64,000 nucleotides of DNA from Halopseudomonas litoralis (GCF_900105005.1 NZ_LT629748.1:1240001-1304000); one strand, 5' to 3'. Positions 38,579 through 48,627 are shown, counted from the stretch's first letter. Notes: generated from the letters alone by a model not told the origin. Numbers and translations: made by a program.

Positions 38579-40264
38579 ATGGAAGCAACGTTCTGGAACG
38601 ACAAACGCCCACCGGGGGTTCCTCACGATATCGATCTGAGTCAGTTCAATTCAATCATCGAGGTGTTTGAATCGTCCTGCGCGCAACATGCTGATAATCC
38701 CGCATTCACCAATATGGGTGTCACCCTGAGCTACCGGGAGCTTGAGCAATATTCAGCGGCATTTGCCAGCTATATCCAGAATTACACCGACCTGAAGCCG
38801 GGCGACCGCATCGCCATTCAGATGCCCAACGTGCTGCAGTTTCCCATTGCCGTGTTCGGCGCCATGCGTGCCGGTCTGGTCGTCGTCAATACCAATCCTT
38901 TGTATACCGCACGGGAAATGCGTCATCAGTTCACAGACTCCGGTGCGCGTGCGCTGATCTACATGAATCTGTTCGGCCACCTGGTGGAGGATGTGCTGCC
39001 GGATACCGACATCAAATACCTGTTCGAGGCGCGCATGGGTGACATGTTGCCACCGATCAAGGGGCTGCTGATCAATGCCGCTGTCAAGCATGTGAAGAAA
39101 ATGGTGCCGGCCTACCGGTTGCCCCATGCGGTGTCCTTTAAAAGTGCATTGAGCCGTTGCCGGGACCTCTCGCCCATGCCGGTATCCCGCACGTTGGATG
39201 ACATTGCCGTGTTGCAGTACACCGGCGGTACCACCGGTGTGGCCAAAGGCGCGATGCTGACACACGGCAACCTGGTCGCCAACATGCTGCAGGTGCACGC
39301 TAATCTGCAGCAAGTCGACAAGGATGGCCAGCGCTTGATGGGCGATGGCGGGGAGGTGATCATTGCACCGCTGCCGCTGTACCATATTTTTGCATTCACG
39401 GTGAATTGCATGTGCATGATGCTGGCGGGGCACCATAACGTGCTGATCACCAACCCACGCGATATTCCCGGTTTTATCAAGGAACTGAAGAAATGGCAGT
39501 TCTCTTCGATTGTCGGTCTCAATACCCTGTTTGTAGCGCTTATGGAGCATCCGGAATTCAAGGATCTGGATTTTTCCCGGCTAAAGAGCACTACTTCTGG
39601 CGGTACGGCGCTGGTCAAGGCGACTGCTGAGCGCTGGCAGAGTAAAACCGGTAGCGGTATCGGTGAAGGCTACGGCCTGACCGAGTGCTCGCCGGTAGTC
39701 TGCTCCAGCCCGGGTGACGGCTTGGCCAGACTCGGCAGTGTGGGTCTGGCGGTACCCGGCACGGCGTTGAAGGTGACTGATGAGGATGGCAATGAGCTGC
39801 CGATAGGCGAACGAGGTGAGCTGTGCGTCAAAGGCCCTCAGGTGATGAAAGGCTACTGGCAGCGGCCCGATGCTACGGCCGAGGCGATGGATGCGGACGG
39901 CTGGTTCAAGACCGGTGATGTAGCCGTTATCGATGAAGACGGCTTCGTCAGCATTGTTGATCGCATCAAGGACCTGATCATCGTCTCCGGCTTTAATGTG
40001 TATCCGAATGAAATCGAGGACGTGGTGGCAGCCCATCCCAAGGTGGCCAACGCGGCTGCCATCGGTGTGCCGGATGAGAAATCCGGTGAGGCGGTCAAAT
40101 TGTTTGTGGTGCCGTCTGCTGCTGATCTGACCGTGGATGAGCTGAAAACCTATTGTCGGTCGAATTTCACCGGCTACAAGGTGCCGAGATACTATGAAAT
40201 CCGCGAGTCGCTTCCCATGACGCCGGTCGGCAAGATCCTGCGCCGCGAATTGCGTGATGAGTAA
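38579..40264 (+). CDS. fadD2: Long-chain acyl-CoA ligase (FadD2-like)
   Basis: This 561-residue adenylate-forming enzyme activates fatty acids to acyl-CoA. The AMP-binding motif is YTGGTTGVAKGAMLTH, with EGYGLTECSPVV and the hinge/catalytic region VDRIKDLIIVSGFNVYPNEIE ... PVGKILRRELRDE. It is the first of two tandem paralogues; from memory this one matches the FadD2 position and the next FadD1. The start at 38579 follows GGGAGAGAAGGA. A 249-base gap with a hairpin separates the two, so each may have its own promoter. Confidence 0.9.
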   Translation: MEATFWNDKRPPGVPHDIDLSQFNSIIEVFESSCAQHADNPAFTNMGVTLSYRELEQYSAAFASYIQNYTDLKPGDRIAIQMPNVLQFPIAVFGAMRAGLVVVNTNPLYTAREMRHQFTDSGARALIYMNLFGHLVEDVLPDTDIKYLFEARMGDMLPPIKGLLINAAVKHVKKMVPAYRLPHAVSFKSALSRCRDLSPMPVSRTLDDIAVLQYTGGTTGVAKGAMLTHGNLVANMLQVHANLQQVDKDGQRLMGDGGEVIIAPLPLYHIFAFTVNCMCMMLAGHHNVLITNPRDIPGFIKELKKWQFSSIVGLNTLFVALMEHPEFKDLDFSRLKSTTSGGTALVKATAERWQSKTGSGIGEGYGLTECSPVVCSSPGDGLARLGSVGLAVPGTALKVTDEDGNELPIGERGELCVKGPQVMKGYWQRPDATAEAMDADGWFKTGDVAVIDEDGFVSIVDRIKDLIIVSGFNVYPNEIEDVVAAHPKVANAAAIGVPDEKSGEAVKLFVVPSAADLTVDELKTYCRSNFTGYKVPRYYEIRESLPMTPVGKILRRELRDE

Positions 40265-40284
40265 TTGTTGACCCCTCAGAGCAT

Positions 40285-40314
40285 AGAAACCGACTGACTG
40301 AGGAGTCGGTTTCT
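40285..40314 (+). other. Hairpin between the two acyl-CoA ligase genes
   Basis: AGAAACCGACT (40285-40295) and AGTCGGTTTCT (40304-40314) form a perfect 11-pair stem 20 bases after the fadD2 stop. No T run follows, so it may be a weak terminator or a transcript-stability element. Confidence 0.5.
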
Positions 40315-40513
40315 GCCTGCCTCGTCCTGCTTCTTTTCCATCTCCCTGATTAGCCTGTGGCCTATGGCCTGACTATAAAAAAGCTGTTAGGCTTCGGCCA
40401 CTTTTCGACCAGAATCTATGAAATATTCACGGAAGGGTCGAAATGACTTTCTGCCTTAATTAAAAGACAATAGCAGCGCGGTATTGCAACCGGACGCATT
40501 TCAGGGGGTATCC

Positions 40514-42202
40514 ATGCACGAGAGTTTTTGGACTGACAAATATCCGGAGGGGATCCCTGCCGAGATCAATCCCGACCAATACCCCAACGTTCTGGCTGTT
40601 CTGAAGGAATGCTGTCAACGCTTCGCTGATAAGCCTGCTTTCACCAATCTCGGTAAGACCATTACCTATAGTGAGCTGTATCACCTGTCTGGCGAGTTTG
40701 CCGCCTACCTGCAGACCCATGCTGGTTTGCAGCCGGGCGACCGCATTGCGGTGCAGTTGCCCAACGTGCTGCAGTATCCAGTAGTGGTGTTCGGCGCCAT
40801 GCGTGCCGGTTACGTAGTGGTCAACACCAACCCCCTGTATACCGCACGGGAGATGGAGCATCAGTTCAATGATTCCGGCGCCAAGGCTCTGGTTTGCCTG
40901 GCCAACATGGCGCATCTGGCCGAGGAAGTCGTACCGAAGACCGGTGTGAAACACGTGGTCGTGACTGAGGTCGCGGACATGCTCCCGCCGCTCAAGCGAG
41001 TGCTGGTGAATGCCGTGGTCAAATATGTGAAGAAGATGGTACCAGCTTGGTCCATCCCAGGCTCGGTGCCATTCACCAAAGCCATGAAAGCCGGCGCCAA
41101 GGCCAGCTTCCGTGAAGTCAATCCGGATGCCGAAGACACTGCAGTGCTGCAATATACCGGCGGCACCACCGGTGTGGCCAAGGGCGCCATGCTGACCCAC
41201 CGCAACCTGATTGCCAACATGTTGCAGTGCAAGGCGATGATGCCGAACGACATGAACGACGGTGAAGAGGTCATCATCTGTCCGTTGCCGCTGTATCACA
41301 TTTATGCGTTCACCTTTCATTGCATGGCGGTAATGCTGTCCGGTAGCCAGAACATTCTCATCACCAACCCGCGGGATATCCCTGCCACGGTAAAGGAGAT
41401 GGGACAGTTCCGCTTCAGCGCCTTTGTGGGGCTCAATACACTGTTTGCCGCTCTGTGCAACAACGAGAAGTTCCGCCAGCTGGACTTCAGCGGCATGAAG
41501 CTGACACTTTCAGGTGGTATGGCGCTGCAACAGGCCACCGCCGAACGTTGGAGCAAGGTAACCGGCTGCGACGTGTCCGAAGGTTATGGCATGACTGAAA
41601 CCAGTCCGGTGGTCTCGGTGAATCCGGCCAATGCTACCCAGTTGGGCACTATCGGTATTCCGGTACCTTCGACGCAGTGCAAGGTGATTGGCGATGAAGG
41701 GCAGGAGCTGCCTTTGGGTGAGCGGGGCGAGTTGTGTGTCAAGGGGCCCCAGGTGATGAAGGGGTACTGGCAGCGTCAGGAAGCCACCGACGAAATCCTC
41801 AGCGCTGATGGCTGGCTGCAGACCGGCGATATCGCCGTTATTCAGGACGACGGTTATATGCGCATTGTCGACCGCAAGAAAGACATGATCGTGGTGTCCG
41901 GCTTCAATGTGTATCCCAATGAGCTGGAAGATGTCATGGCCGCGATCCCGGGCGTGCTGCAATGTGCGGCTATTGGGATACCCAATGAAAAATCCGGCGA
42001 GACAATCAAGGTGTTTGTCGTTAAGGAGCCGGGTGCGCAACTCACAGCGGAACAGGTCAGGACGCATATGCGCGAGAAGTTGACTGCCTACAAGGTGCCG
42101 AAGGAAGTCGAATTCCGTGACAGCCTGCCGACCACCAACGTAGGCAAGATCCTGCGGCGCGAGCTGCGTGATGAGGAAATGAAGAAACTCGGCGCGGCAT
42201 AA
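40514..42202 (+). CDS. fadD1: Long-chain acyl-CoA ligase (FadD1-like)
   Basis: This 562-residue fatty-acyl-CoA ligase is a paralogue of its upstream neighbour with the same motifs (YTGGTTGVAKGAMLTH, EGYGMTETSPVV, VDRKKDMIVVSGFNVYPNELE, NVGKILRRELRDEE). Its opening (FWTDKYPEGIPAEINPDQYPN) is close to what I recall of pseudomonad FadD1. The start at 40514 follows AGGGGG. An intrinsic terminator follows the gene. Confidence 0.92.
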   Translation: MHESFWTDKYPEGIPAEINPDQYPNVLAVLKECCQRFADKPAFTNLGKTITYSELYHLSGEFAAYLQTHAGLQPGDRIAVQLPNVLQYPVVVFGAMRAGYVVVNTNPLYTAREMEHQFNDSGAKALVCLANMAHLAEEVVPKTGVKHVVVTEVADMLPPLKRVLVNAVVKYVKKMVPAWSIPGSVPFTKAMKAGAKASFREVNPDAEDTAVLQYTGGTTGVAKGAMLTHRNLIANMLQCKAMMPNDMNDGEEVIICPLPLYHIYAFTFHCMAVMLSGSQNILITNPRDIPATVKEMGQFRFSAFVGLNTLFAALCNNEKFRQLDFSGMKLTLSGGMALQQATAERWSKVTGCDVSEGYGMTETSPVVSVNPANATQLGTIGIPVPSTQCKVIGDEGQELPLGERGELCVKGPQVMKGYWQRQEATDEILSADGWLQTGDIAVIQDDGYMRIVDRKKDMIVVSGFNVYPNELEDVMAAIPGVLQCAAIGIPNEKSGETIKVFVVKEPGAQLTAEQVRTHMREKLTAYKVPKEVEFRDSLPTTNVGKILRRELRDEEMKKLGAA

Positions 42203-42229
42203 CACCCGCTCCCGGTTCTTTGCGACAAT

Positions 42230-42263
42230 AAGCCCCGCCCGGGTCATCCGGCCGGGGCTTTTT
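42230..42263 (+). terminator. Intrinsic terminator after fadD1
   Basis: AAGCCCCG (42230-42237) pairs with CGGGGCTT (42253-42260), with a further partial stem inside, and is followed by TTT. It closes the ligase unit 30 bases before hrpA. Confidence 0.8.
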
Positions 42264-42292
42264 CGTGGCCCATCTCTGACAGACAGGAAAGC

Positions 42293-45200
42293 ATGACCGA
42301 TCTTCGCACCCTTACAGGCAATCTCGACCAAGCCATGTCCGCCGATCAGCCTCGCCTGCAGCGCCAGTTGCAGGCACTGGGCAAACGGCCCGAGCCGGAG
42401 CGGCTGGATCAATGGTTGGCGCGGCTGACGAAGTCCTGCGCCAAAGTGGCGGCGCGGCGGGCCAGTGTGCCGCAGGTGCGTTATGACGACAGTCTGCCGA
42501 TTGCCGCCAAGCGCGAGGAAATCAAGCGCGCCATCGCCGGCAGCCAGGTGGTGGTGATCGCCGGGGAGACCGGGTCCGGCAAGACAACTCAGTTACCGAA
42601 GATCTGTCTGGAGCTGGGGCGCGGCGCTCGCGGCCTGATCGGTCACACCCAGCCACGCCGACTGGCAGCCCGTAGCGTTGCCAGTCGGGTTGCCGAGGAG
42701 CTGAACACGCCGCTGGGCGAGCTGGTGGGGTTCCAGGTACGGTTCACTGACCAGAGCACCGAACGCACGCTGATCAAGCTGATGACTGACGGCATCCTGC
42801 TGGCGGAAACCCAGAATGATCGACGGCTGTCGCGCTATGACACGCTGATCATCGATGAGGCGCATGAACGCAGTCTGAATATCGATTTCCTGCTCGGTTA
42901 CCTGAAGACCATTCTGCCCCAGCGCCCGGACCTGAAGGTGATCATCACCTCGGCGACCATCGATCTGCAGCGCTTTTCCGCGCATTTCAACGACGCGCCC
43001 ATCATTGAAGTATCCGGTCGCACCTTTCCGGTGGATGTCTGGTATCGGCCCTTGTCGGCGGAGGTGGACGAGGAGGGCAACCGTGTCGAGGAAGATCTCA
43101 GCATTGATCAGGGCATTGTCGCCGCGTTGCGCGAGCTGGAGGCGCATGAGCGGGCCAATGGCAAGCGGCCGGGTGATGCACTGGTGTTTCTGCCGGGGGA
43201 GCGGGAGATCCGCGATACCGCCGATTTTCTGCGCAAGGCCAATCTGAAGCACACGGAGATATTGCCGCTGTATGCTCGGCTGTCGGTGGCGGAACAGCAG
43301 AAGATCTTCGCCAGCCATGCCGGGCGCCGAGTGATCCTCGCCACCAACGTGGCGGAAACCTCCCTGACCGTACCCGGCATCGTCTATGTGATTGATCCCG
43401 GTGAGGTGCGCATCAGTCGCTACAGTCCGCGCTCCAAGGTGCAACGCTTGCCTATCGAGCCGGTTTCCCAGGCCAGCGCCAATCAGCGCAAAGGTCGCTG
43501 TGGACGTGTTGCGCCCGGCATCTGCGTGCGCCTGTATGACGAGGCGGACTTTCTTGGCCGACCGGAATTCACCGATCCGGAAATCCTGCGTACCAACCTG
43601 GCTGCGGTGATCCTGCAGATGTTGCATCTGCGCCTGGGGCGGATTGAGGATTTCCCTTTCATCGAGCCGCCGGATGGCCGCGCCATCAGTGATGGTTTCA
43701 ACCTGCTGCAGGAGTTGGGGGCGGTTGAGCGGGACGGGCGCATCACCGATATCGGCCGCCAGCTGGCCCGCTTGCCAGTTGATCCGCGCATTGGCCGCAT
43801 GCTGATCGAAGCGGCCGCGCTCGGCAGTCTGCAGGAGGTGCTGATCATCGCCAGCGCGCTGGCAGTACAGGACCCACGCGAGCGGCCCATCGAACGCCAG
43901 CAGGCGGCGGATCAGGCACATGCCCAGTGGCGTGATGATCAGTCGGATTTCGCTGCTTTCGTCAATCTATGGCGTGGCTTTGAAGAGCAGCGCCAAGCGT
44001 TATCACAGAGCCAGTTGCGCAGCTGGTGCCGCCGCCAGTTCCTCAATTATCTGCGCATGCGCGAATGGCGCGAAACCCATCGCCAGCTGGTGCTGACCTG
44101 TCGTGATCTGGGGTTGCAATTCAACGCCGAGCCGGCCGGTTTTGATCCGGTGCACAAAGCCCTGCTGGCCGGCCTGTTGAGTCACCTGGGTAACAAGACC
44201 GAGGAAGGGGACTATCTTGGTGCACGCCAGCGGCGGTTCATGTTGCACCCATCCTCGGCACTGGCGAAGAAGCGCCCGGCCTGGGTAATGGCTGCCGAAC
44301 TGACTGAAACCCGGCGCCTGTATGGTCGGCTGGTGGCTAAAATCGATCCGCTATGGGTGGAACCACTGGCCAAACACCTGACCAAGACCAGTCACAGCGA
44401 GCCGCACTGGGAGAAGAAGCGCGGTCAGGTCGTGGCCTTCGAGCAGGTAACGCTGTACGGCATGATCATAGTGCCGCGGCGCAAGGTGCATTTCGGGTCG
44501 ATCGATCCGGTGGTATCTCGAGAGTTGTTCATTCGTCATGCACTGGTTGAAGGTCAATGGCATGGCCGTGCGGCGTTCAACCAGGCCAACAAGGCGCTGC
44601 TGGAAGAGCTGGACGCCCTTGAAGCCAAAGCGCGCAAGCGCGACATCCTGGTCGATGACGAAACTTTGTTCCGCTTCTTTGATGAGCGCATCCCGGCGGA
44701 GATATATCAACTGGCCAGCTTCGAGCGCTGGCTCAAGCGCACCAGTCATGAGCAGCCCAAGCTCCTGCACATGACGCGCGAAGACCTGTTGCAGCGCGAG
44801 GCCAACGAGGTCAGTGCCGAGCAATATCCTGACACCTTGCGCTGGCAGCGGGTGGCGTTGCCGCTCAGCTACCATTTTGAACCCGGCCATCCAGCCGATG
44901 GGGTCACCTTGAGGGTGCCAGTGGCGTTGCTGCGTCAACTGCCCGAGGAGCGACTGGATTGGCTGGTACCCGGATTGCTGTATGACAAATGCGTGGCCCT
45001 GGTACGTGGATTGCCCAAGGCGCTGCGCAAGAATTTTGTACCTGTGCCGGACTTCGTCCGCGCTGCGCTGGAGCGTATGCCGTTCGGTGAGGGCAAGCTG
45101 ACCCAGGCTCTGGGCCGGGAGCTCACGCGCATGACCGGGGTACGTCTGGGAGATGAAGCCTGGTCAGATATCAAGCTCGAGGATCACCTGCTGATGCGTC

Positions 45201-46189
45201 TTGAAGTGGTTGATGCTGAGGGCAGGGAAGTGGCCTCCGGTCGCGATTACAGCGCTCTGTGCACCCAGTTGAGCGGTCGCCTGGCTGACCGCCAGCCATC
45301 GTCCAGTACAACTGCTCCGGCAGCGCCAACCTCTGCGCCGGCAGGCCAGGCTGAGTTGCCGATCCAGGTAAGTCAGCGACAGGCGGGTATCGATGTGGAC
45401 TTCTGGCCTGCCTGGGTGGAGCAGGGCGATACGGTTACCGAGCAGCTGTTCGACAATCCGGCTCAGGCGCAGCAGGCGCACCGTCTCGGGCTGCAGCGTC
45501 TGATCCTGCAGGCGTTGCCGGAGCAAGCCAAATTCCTCCGGCAGAAACTCAGCGCCGTGAAAGAGGCGGCTATCTATTACCGTGACCTCGGCAATCAGCA
45601 GCAATTGACTGAAGATGTGTTGCTTGCTGCGATTGATCGGGTGTGCCTGCCTGCCGGATCGCCCCTGCCGCGTGGCCCTGATGAGCTGAAGGCCCGTATC
45701 GAATCCGGGCGGGGGGATTTCGTCGCAACTGCCGAAAAACTTGCCGCCGAGGTGCTGACTGTTCTCAAGGCCTGGCACAGTGTGCAGAAACGCCTCAAGG
45801 GCAAAATCGATCTGTCGCGGGCTATTGCCATGAATGATATTCGCGAGCAGCTGGGGCAACTGGTATTCAGGGGATTCGTGCGTACTGTACCGGCAGAATG
45901 GCTCGCACAGTACCCGCGCTATTTTGCGGCGATTGAACAGCGGCTCGATAAGCTGCCGGCGCAGGTGCAGCGTGACCGGGTTTGGACGGATGAGCTTCAG
46001 CAATTCACTGAGCAGTACCGGATGCGAGCCGAGCGCTATCGGCTTGAAGGCAGGCAGGATGACCGTCTGGAATACTGGCGATGGATGCTTGAAGAATACC
46101 GCGTCTCTCTGTTCGCTCAGCAGTTGGGTACGAAGGTGCCGGTTTCCGAGAAACGGCTGAAGAAGCTGTGGCATGAGATCACGGCCTGA
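42293..46189 (+). CDS. hrpA: ATP-dependent RNA helicase HrpA
   Basis: This 1298-residue DEAH-box helicase has motif I GETGSGKTTQLPK, motif II DEAHERS, motif III SATID and motif VI QRKGRCGRVAPG, followed by the winged-helix, ratchet and OB-like DEAH accessory domains and a long HrpA-specific C-terminal region. HrpA unwinds RNA and has been linked to ribosome rescue and mRNA processing. Full length and without visible defects. It stands as its own unit after the fadD1 terminator. Confidence 0.95.
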   Translation: MTDLRTLTGNLDQAMSADQPRLQRQLQALGKRPEPERLDQWLARLTKSCAKVAARRASVPQVRYDDSLPIAAKREEIKRAIAGSQVVVIAGETGSGKTTQLPKICLELGRGARGLIGHTQPRRLAARSVASRVAEELNTPLGELVGFQVRFTDQSTERTLIKLMTDGILLAETQNDRRLSRYDTLIIDEAHERSLNIDFLLGYLKTILPQRPDLKVIITSATIDLQRFSAHFNDAPIIEVSGRTFPVDVWYRPLSAEVDEEGNRVEEDLSIDQGIVAALRELEAHERANGKRPGDALVFLPGEREIRDTADFLRKANLKHTEILPLYARLSVAEQQKIFASHAGRRVILATNVAETSLTVPGIVYVIDPGEVRISRYSPRSKVQRLPIEPVSQASANQRKGRCGRVAPGICVRLYDEADFLGRPEFTDPEILRTNLAAVILQMLHLRLGRIEDFPFIEPPDGRAISDGFNLLQELGAVERDGRITDIGRQLARLPVDPRIGRMLIEAAALGSLQEVLIIASALAVQDPRERPIERQQAADQAHAQWRDDQSDFAAFVNLWRGFEEQRQALSQSQLRSWCRRQFLNYLRMREWRETHRQLVLTCRDLGLQFNAEPAGFDPVHKALLAGLLSHLGNKTEEGDYLGARQRRFMLHPSSALAKKRPAWVMAAELTETRRLYGRLVAKIDPLWVEPLAKHLTKTSHSEPHWEKKRGQVVAFEQVTLYGMIIVPRRKVHFGSIDPVVSRELFIRHALVEGQWHGRAAFNQANKALLEELDALEAKARKRDILVDDETLFRFFDERIPAEIYQLASFERWLKRTSHEQPKLLHMTREDLLQREANEVSAEQYPDTLRWQRVALPLSYHFEPGHPADGVTLRVPVALLRQLPEERLDWLVPGLLYDKCVALVRGLPKALRKNFVPVPDFVRAALERMPFGEGKLTQALGRELTRMTGVRLGDEAWSDIKLEDHLLMRLEVVDAEGREVASGRDYSALCTQLSGRLADRQPSSSTTAPAAPTSAPAGQAELPIQVSQRQAGIDVDFWPAWVEQGDTVTEQLFDNPAQAQQAHRLGLQRLILQALPEQAKFLRQKLSAVKEAAIYYRDLGNQQQLTEDVLLAAIDRVCLPAGSPLPRGPDELKARIESGRGDFVATAEKLAAEVLTVLKAWHSVQKRLKGKIDLSRAIAMNDIREQLGQLVFRGFVRTVPAEWLAQYPRYFAAIEQRLDKLPAQVQRDRVWTDELQQFTEQYRMRAERYRLEGRQDDRLEYWRWMLEEYRVSLFAQQLGTKVPVSEKRLKKLWHEITA

Positions 46190-46250
46190 CGGGAAGTCAG
46201 GGTGGGCTATTAGATACACTGTGGATTCTGTTGAGAAAAGGACTGATCAG

Positions 46251-47159
46251 GTGATTGAAGAGCGGATGAACTCCATCTCCATACCTTTGGCGGATAATGC
46301 AGCGTTGCAGGTGCGACGTTTCACGCCGACTGCGAACGGACCTGCAGTATTGATGATTCATGGGCTGGGGCAGCGCGGCGATGTGTTCTGTCCAGCGCCT
46401 GGCGTCGGGCTTGCGCCCTGGTTACGTGAGGCCGGCTACGATGTCTACGTGGCGGACCTGCGCGACCGGGTCAGCAACAGCTCGGCGGTGCCGGACATCT
46501 CCCAGCATCAGCTGATCTGCGAAGACCTGCCGGCATTGTTCGAGCACATTGGCGCCGACCATCCCGGTGAGCGCTTCTTCGCCATCGGTCACGGCTGGGG
46601 CGGCGTATTGCTTGCCTGTGCGCTGATCAGGCACCCGGCGTGGCTCGAGCGGATTGCCGGACTGGTTCAGATAGGTGCACGCAGGGTCTGTCAGCAACGG
46701 AACTGGCAACGGCTGCTGTTGCTTGAGCTGATGTGGAATCGGCTGGCACCGCTGGCTGGGCGACGTCAGGGTTATCTGCCGTTGCGCTCGCTCGGTTTGG
46801 GAACGGCAGACCTTTCTCCGAAGCTGCATACAGACAGCCAACTGTGGCAAAATGACGGCAAATGGCGTGATCCGCAGGATGGTTTCGACTATGCTGCAGC
46901 TTTGCACGAGATCAGTTGGCCGAGCAGTTTGTATCTGAGCGGCCGCAATGATCGCTGCATGGGGCATTCAGCAGACGTAAAGGCATTCGCACGCGAACTG
47001 GGTAACCACGACGCCCAGCTGATACTGCTGCAGAAGGGCACCGGCAGCTCCCGCGATTACGGTCACCTCGATATGCTGACTCACCCGCAGGCCGTCAATG
47101 ATCATTTCCCGTTGATGCTGTCCTGGCTGGCTCGACACTCAGATACAGCAACGCCATAG
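46251..47159 (+). CDS. Alpha/beta-hydrolase-fold protein lacking the nucleophile serine
   Basis: This 302-residue protein has the hydrolase fold: the LMIHGLGQRGDVF oxyanion segment, the YDVYVADLRDR strand-loop, and GHGWGGVLLACAL where the nucleophile elbow (GxSxG) should be. Residue 115 is Gly (codon GGC at 46593-46595), so the usual Ser is absent. Asp and His candidates remain (SGRNDRCMGH; YGHLDML). A GTG start at 46251 was chosen for AAAAGGA eight bases ahead; ATG 46266 is an alternative. It precedes fabH3 by 69 bases on the same strand. It may be a non-catalytic binding protein or a broken enzyme. Confidence 0.75.
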   Translation: MIEERMNSISIPLADNAALQVRRFTPTANGPAVLMIHGLGQRGDVFCPAPGVGLAPWLREAGYDVYVADLRDRVSNSSAVPDISQHQLICEDLPALFEHIGADHPGERFFAIGHGWGGVLLACALIRHPAWLERIAGLVQIGARRVCQQRNWQRLLLLELMWNRLAPLAGRRQGYLPLRSLGLGTADLSPKLHTDSQLWQNDGKWRDPQDGFDYAAALHEISWPSSLYLSGRNDRCMGHSADVKAFARELGNHDAQLILLQKGTGSSRDYGHLDMLTHPQAVNDHFPLMLSWLARHSDTATP

Positions 47160-47228
47160 CTTTCATGAACGTATCGCCACCCTCGGCGATGCACAGCCAT
47201 TACATTGAGATATAAAAGAGGCCCAACC

Positions 47229-48353
47229 GTGCAGAAAGTAGTCATCAGCGGCACAGGTTTGTACACCCCCCCAAACAGCATCAGCAATGACGAACTGGTT
47301 GCCAGCTTCAATGCCTGGTCAGAACGCTTCAACCAGGATAATGCCGAGGCCATCGCGGCCGGTGATATGACCCCGGCGCCGCTCTCCAGCAGCGAGTTCA
47401 TCGAAAAAGCCTCCGGTATCAAGAGCCGTCATGTGGTCAACAAGAGCGGTATTCTTGACGTTGATCGTATGGTTCCGCAGATTCCCGAGCGCAGCAACGA
47501 TGAATGGTCGATTCTGTGTGAGATGGCCGTTCAGGCCGCCACCGAGGCTTTGCAACGTGCCGGGCGCACGGCGGCTGACATCGATGGAGTGATTGTTGCT
47601 TGCTCCAACCTGCAGCGCGCTTATCCGGCCGTCGCCGTCGAGGTGCAGGCCGCATTGGGCATCAACGGGTTCGGCTTTGACATGAACGTGGCCTGTTCTT
47701 CTGCCACTTTCGGCATCCAGAATGCGGCCAACAGTGTCAGTACCGGACAAGCCCGTGCGGTGCTGATGGTCAATCCGGAAATCTGTACCGGCCATATGAA
47801 CTTCCGTGATCGTGATAGCCATTTCATCTTTGGCGATGCGTGTACTGCGGTGATCATCGAGCGTGCGGAGGATGCCGTTTCCGAGCACCAGTTCGAGATC
47901 GTCGGTACCAAGCTGCTGACCCAGTTCTCAAACAATATCCGCAATAACTTCGGCTTCCTCAATCGTGCCGATGAGAGCGGTATCGGCGCGCCGGACAAAC
48001 TGTTCGTGCAGGAAGGCCGCAAGGTGTTCCGAGAAGTCTGCCCGATGGTGGCCGAGCTGATCGGTAAGCAGTTGAGCGAACTGGATCTGGCGGTAACTGA
48101 TGTCAGCCGTTTCTGGCTGCACCAGGCCAACCTGAACATGAATATGCTTATCGCCCGCAAGCTGCTGGGCCGTGATCCTGATCTGGAGAAGGAAGCACCT
48201 GTGGTATTGGATGAATATGCCAACACCAGCTCAGCCGGTTCGATCATCGCCTTCCATAAGTATCAGGACGACCTGCCAGCCGGGAGTCACGGTGTTATCT
48301 GCTCCTTTGGTGCCGGTTACTCCATCGGCAGCGTAGTACTTCGCAAGTTGTAA
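47229..48353 (+). CDS. Beta-ketoacyl-ACP synthase III, FabH3 type
   Basis: This 374-residue thiolase-fold enzyme has the FabH triad Cys156 (NVACSSATFG), His298 (WLHQANLN) and Asn332 (EYANTSSAG). It is longer than standard FabH (about 320) and close to the Pseudomonas aeruginosa enzyme I recall as PA3286, which joins octanoyl-CoA from beta-oxidation to malonyl-ACP and so returns degradation products to synthesis. It starts with GTG at 47229, after AAAGAGG. With the fad genes nearby, a role in recycling medium-chain acyl-CoA is plausible. Confidence 0.88.
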   Translation: MQKVVISGTGLYTPPNSISNDELVASFNAWSERFNQDNAEAIAAGDMTPAPLSSSEFIEKASGIKSRHVVNKSGILDVDRMVPQIPERSNDEWSILCEMAVQAATEALQRAGRTAADIDGVIVACSNLQRAYPAVAVEVQAALGINGFGFDMNVACSSATFGIQNAANSVSTGQARAVLMVNPEICTGHMNFRDRDSHFIFGDACTAVIIERAEDAVSEHQFEIVGTKLLTQFSNNIRNNFGFLNRADESGIGAPDKLFVQEGRKVFREVCPMVAELIGKQLSELDLAVTDVSRFWLHQANLNMNMLIARKLLGRDPDLEKEAPVVLDEYANTSSAGSIIAFHKYQDDLPAGSHGVICSFGAGYSIGSVVLRKL

Positions 48354-48370
48354 TACTCCCGCCTATATAC

Positions 48371-48420
48371 TGCTTCCGACGGGCCTTCGTCGGAAGCAGA
48401 GCACACCTGGCACCCCAGGT
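48371..48420 (+). terminator. Double hairpin after fabH3
   Basis: TGCTTCCGACG/CGTCGGAAGCA (48371-48381, 48388-48398) is an 11-pair stem. ACCTGG/CCAGGT (48405-48410, 48415-48420) follows, then the pyrimidine-rich CTTTCTTTCT. Together they probably end the fabH3 transcript. Confidence 0.65.
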
Positions 48421-48627
48421 CTTTCTTTCTGGTTGTTTTGTCCTTGCTCGCACGGGCGCGGAAGTGCGCTGCTTGTTTCTGCCTTTTGCAAAAAGTTCCC
48501 CTGACTTCAAACCTTCATATTTCAGCAAGCGTTCTGTCACATCGGGTTCCCATAATCCCTCCTGTCGAAACAAACAACGTCAAATCACCGCAGGATGACG
48601 TTCTACAACCCGAAGGAGTTTTTCCCG

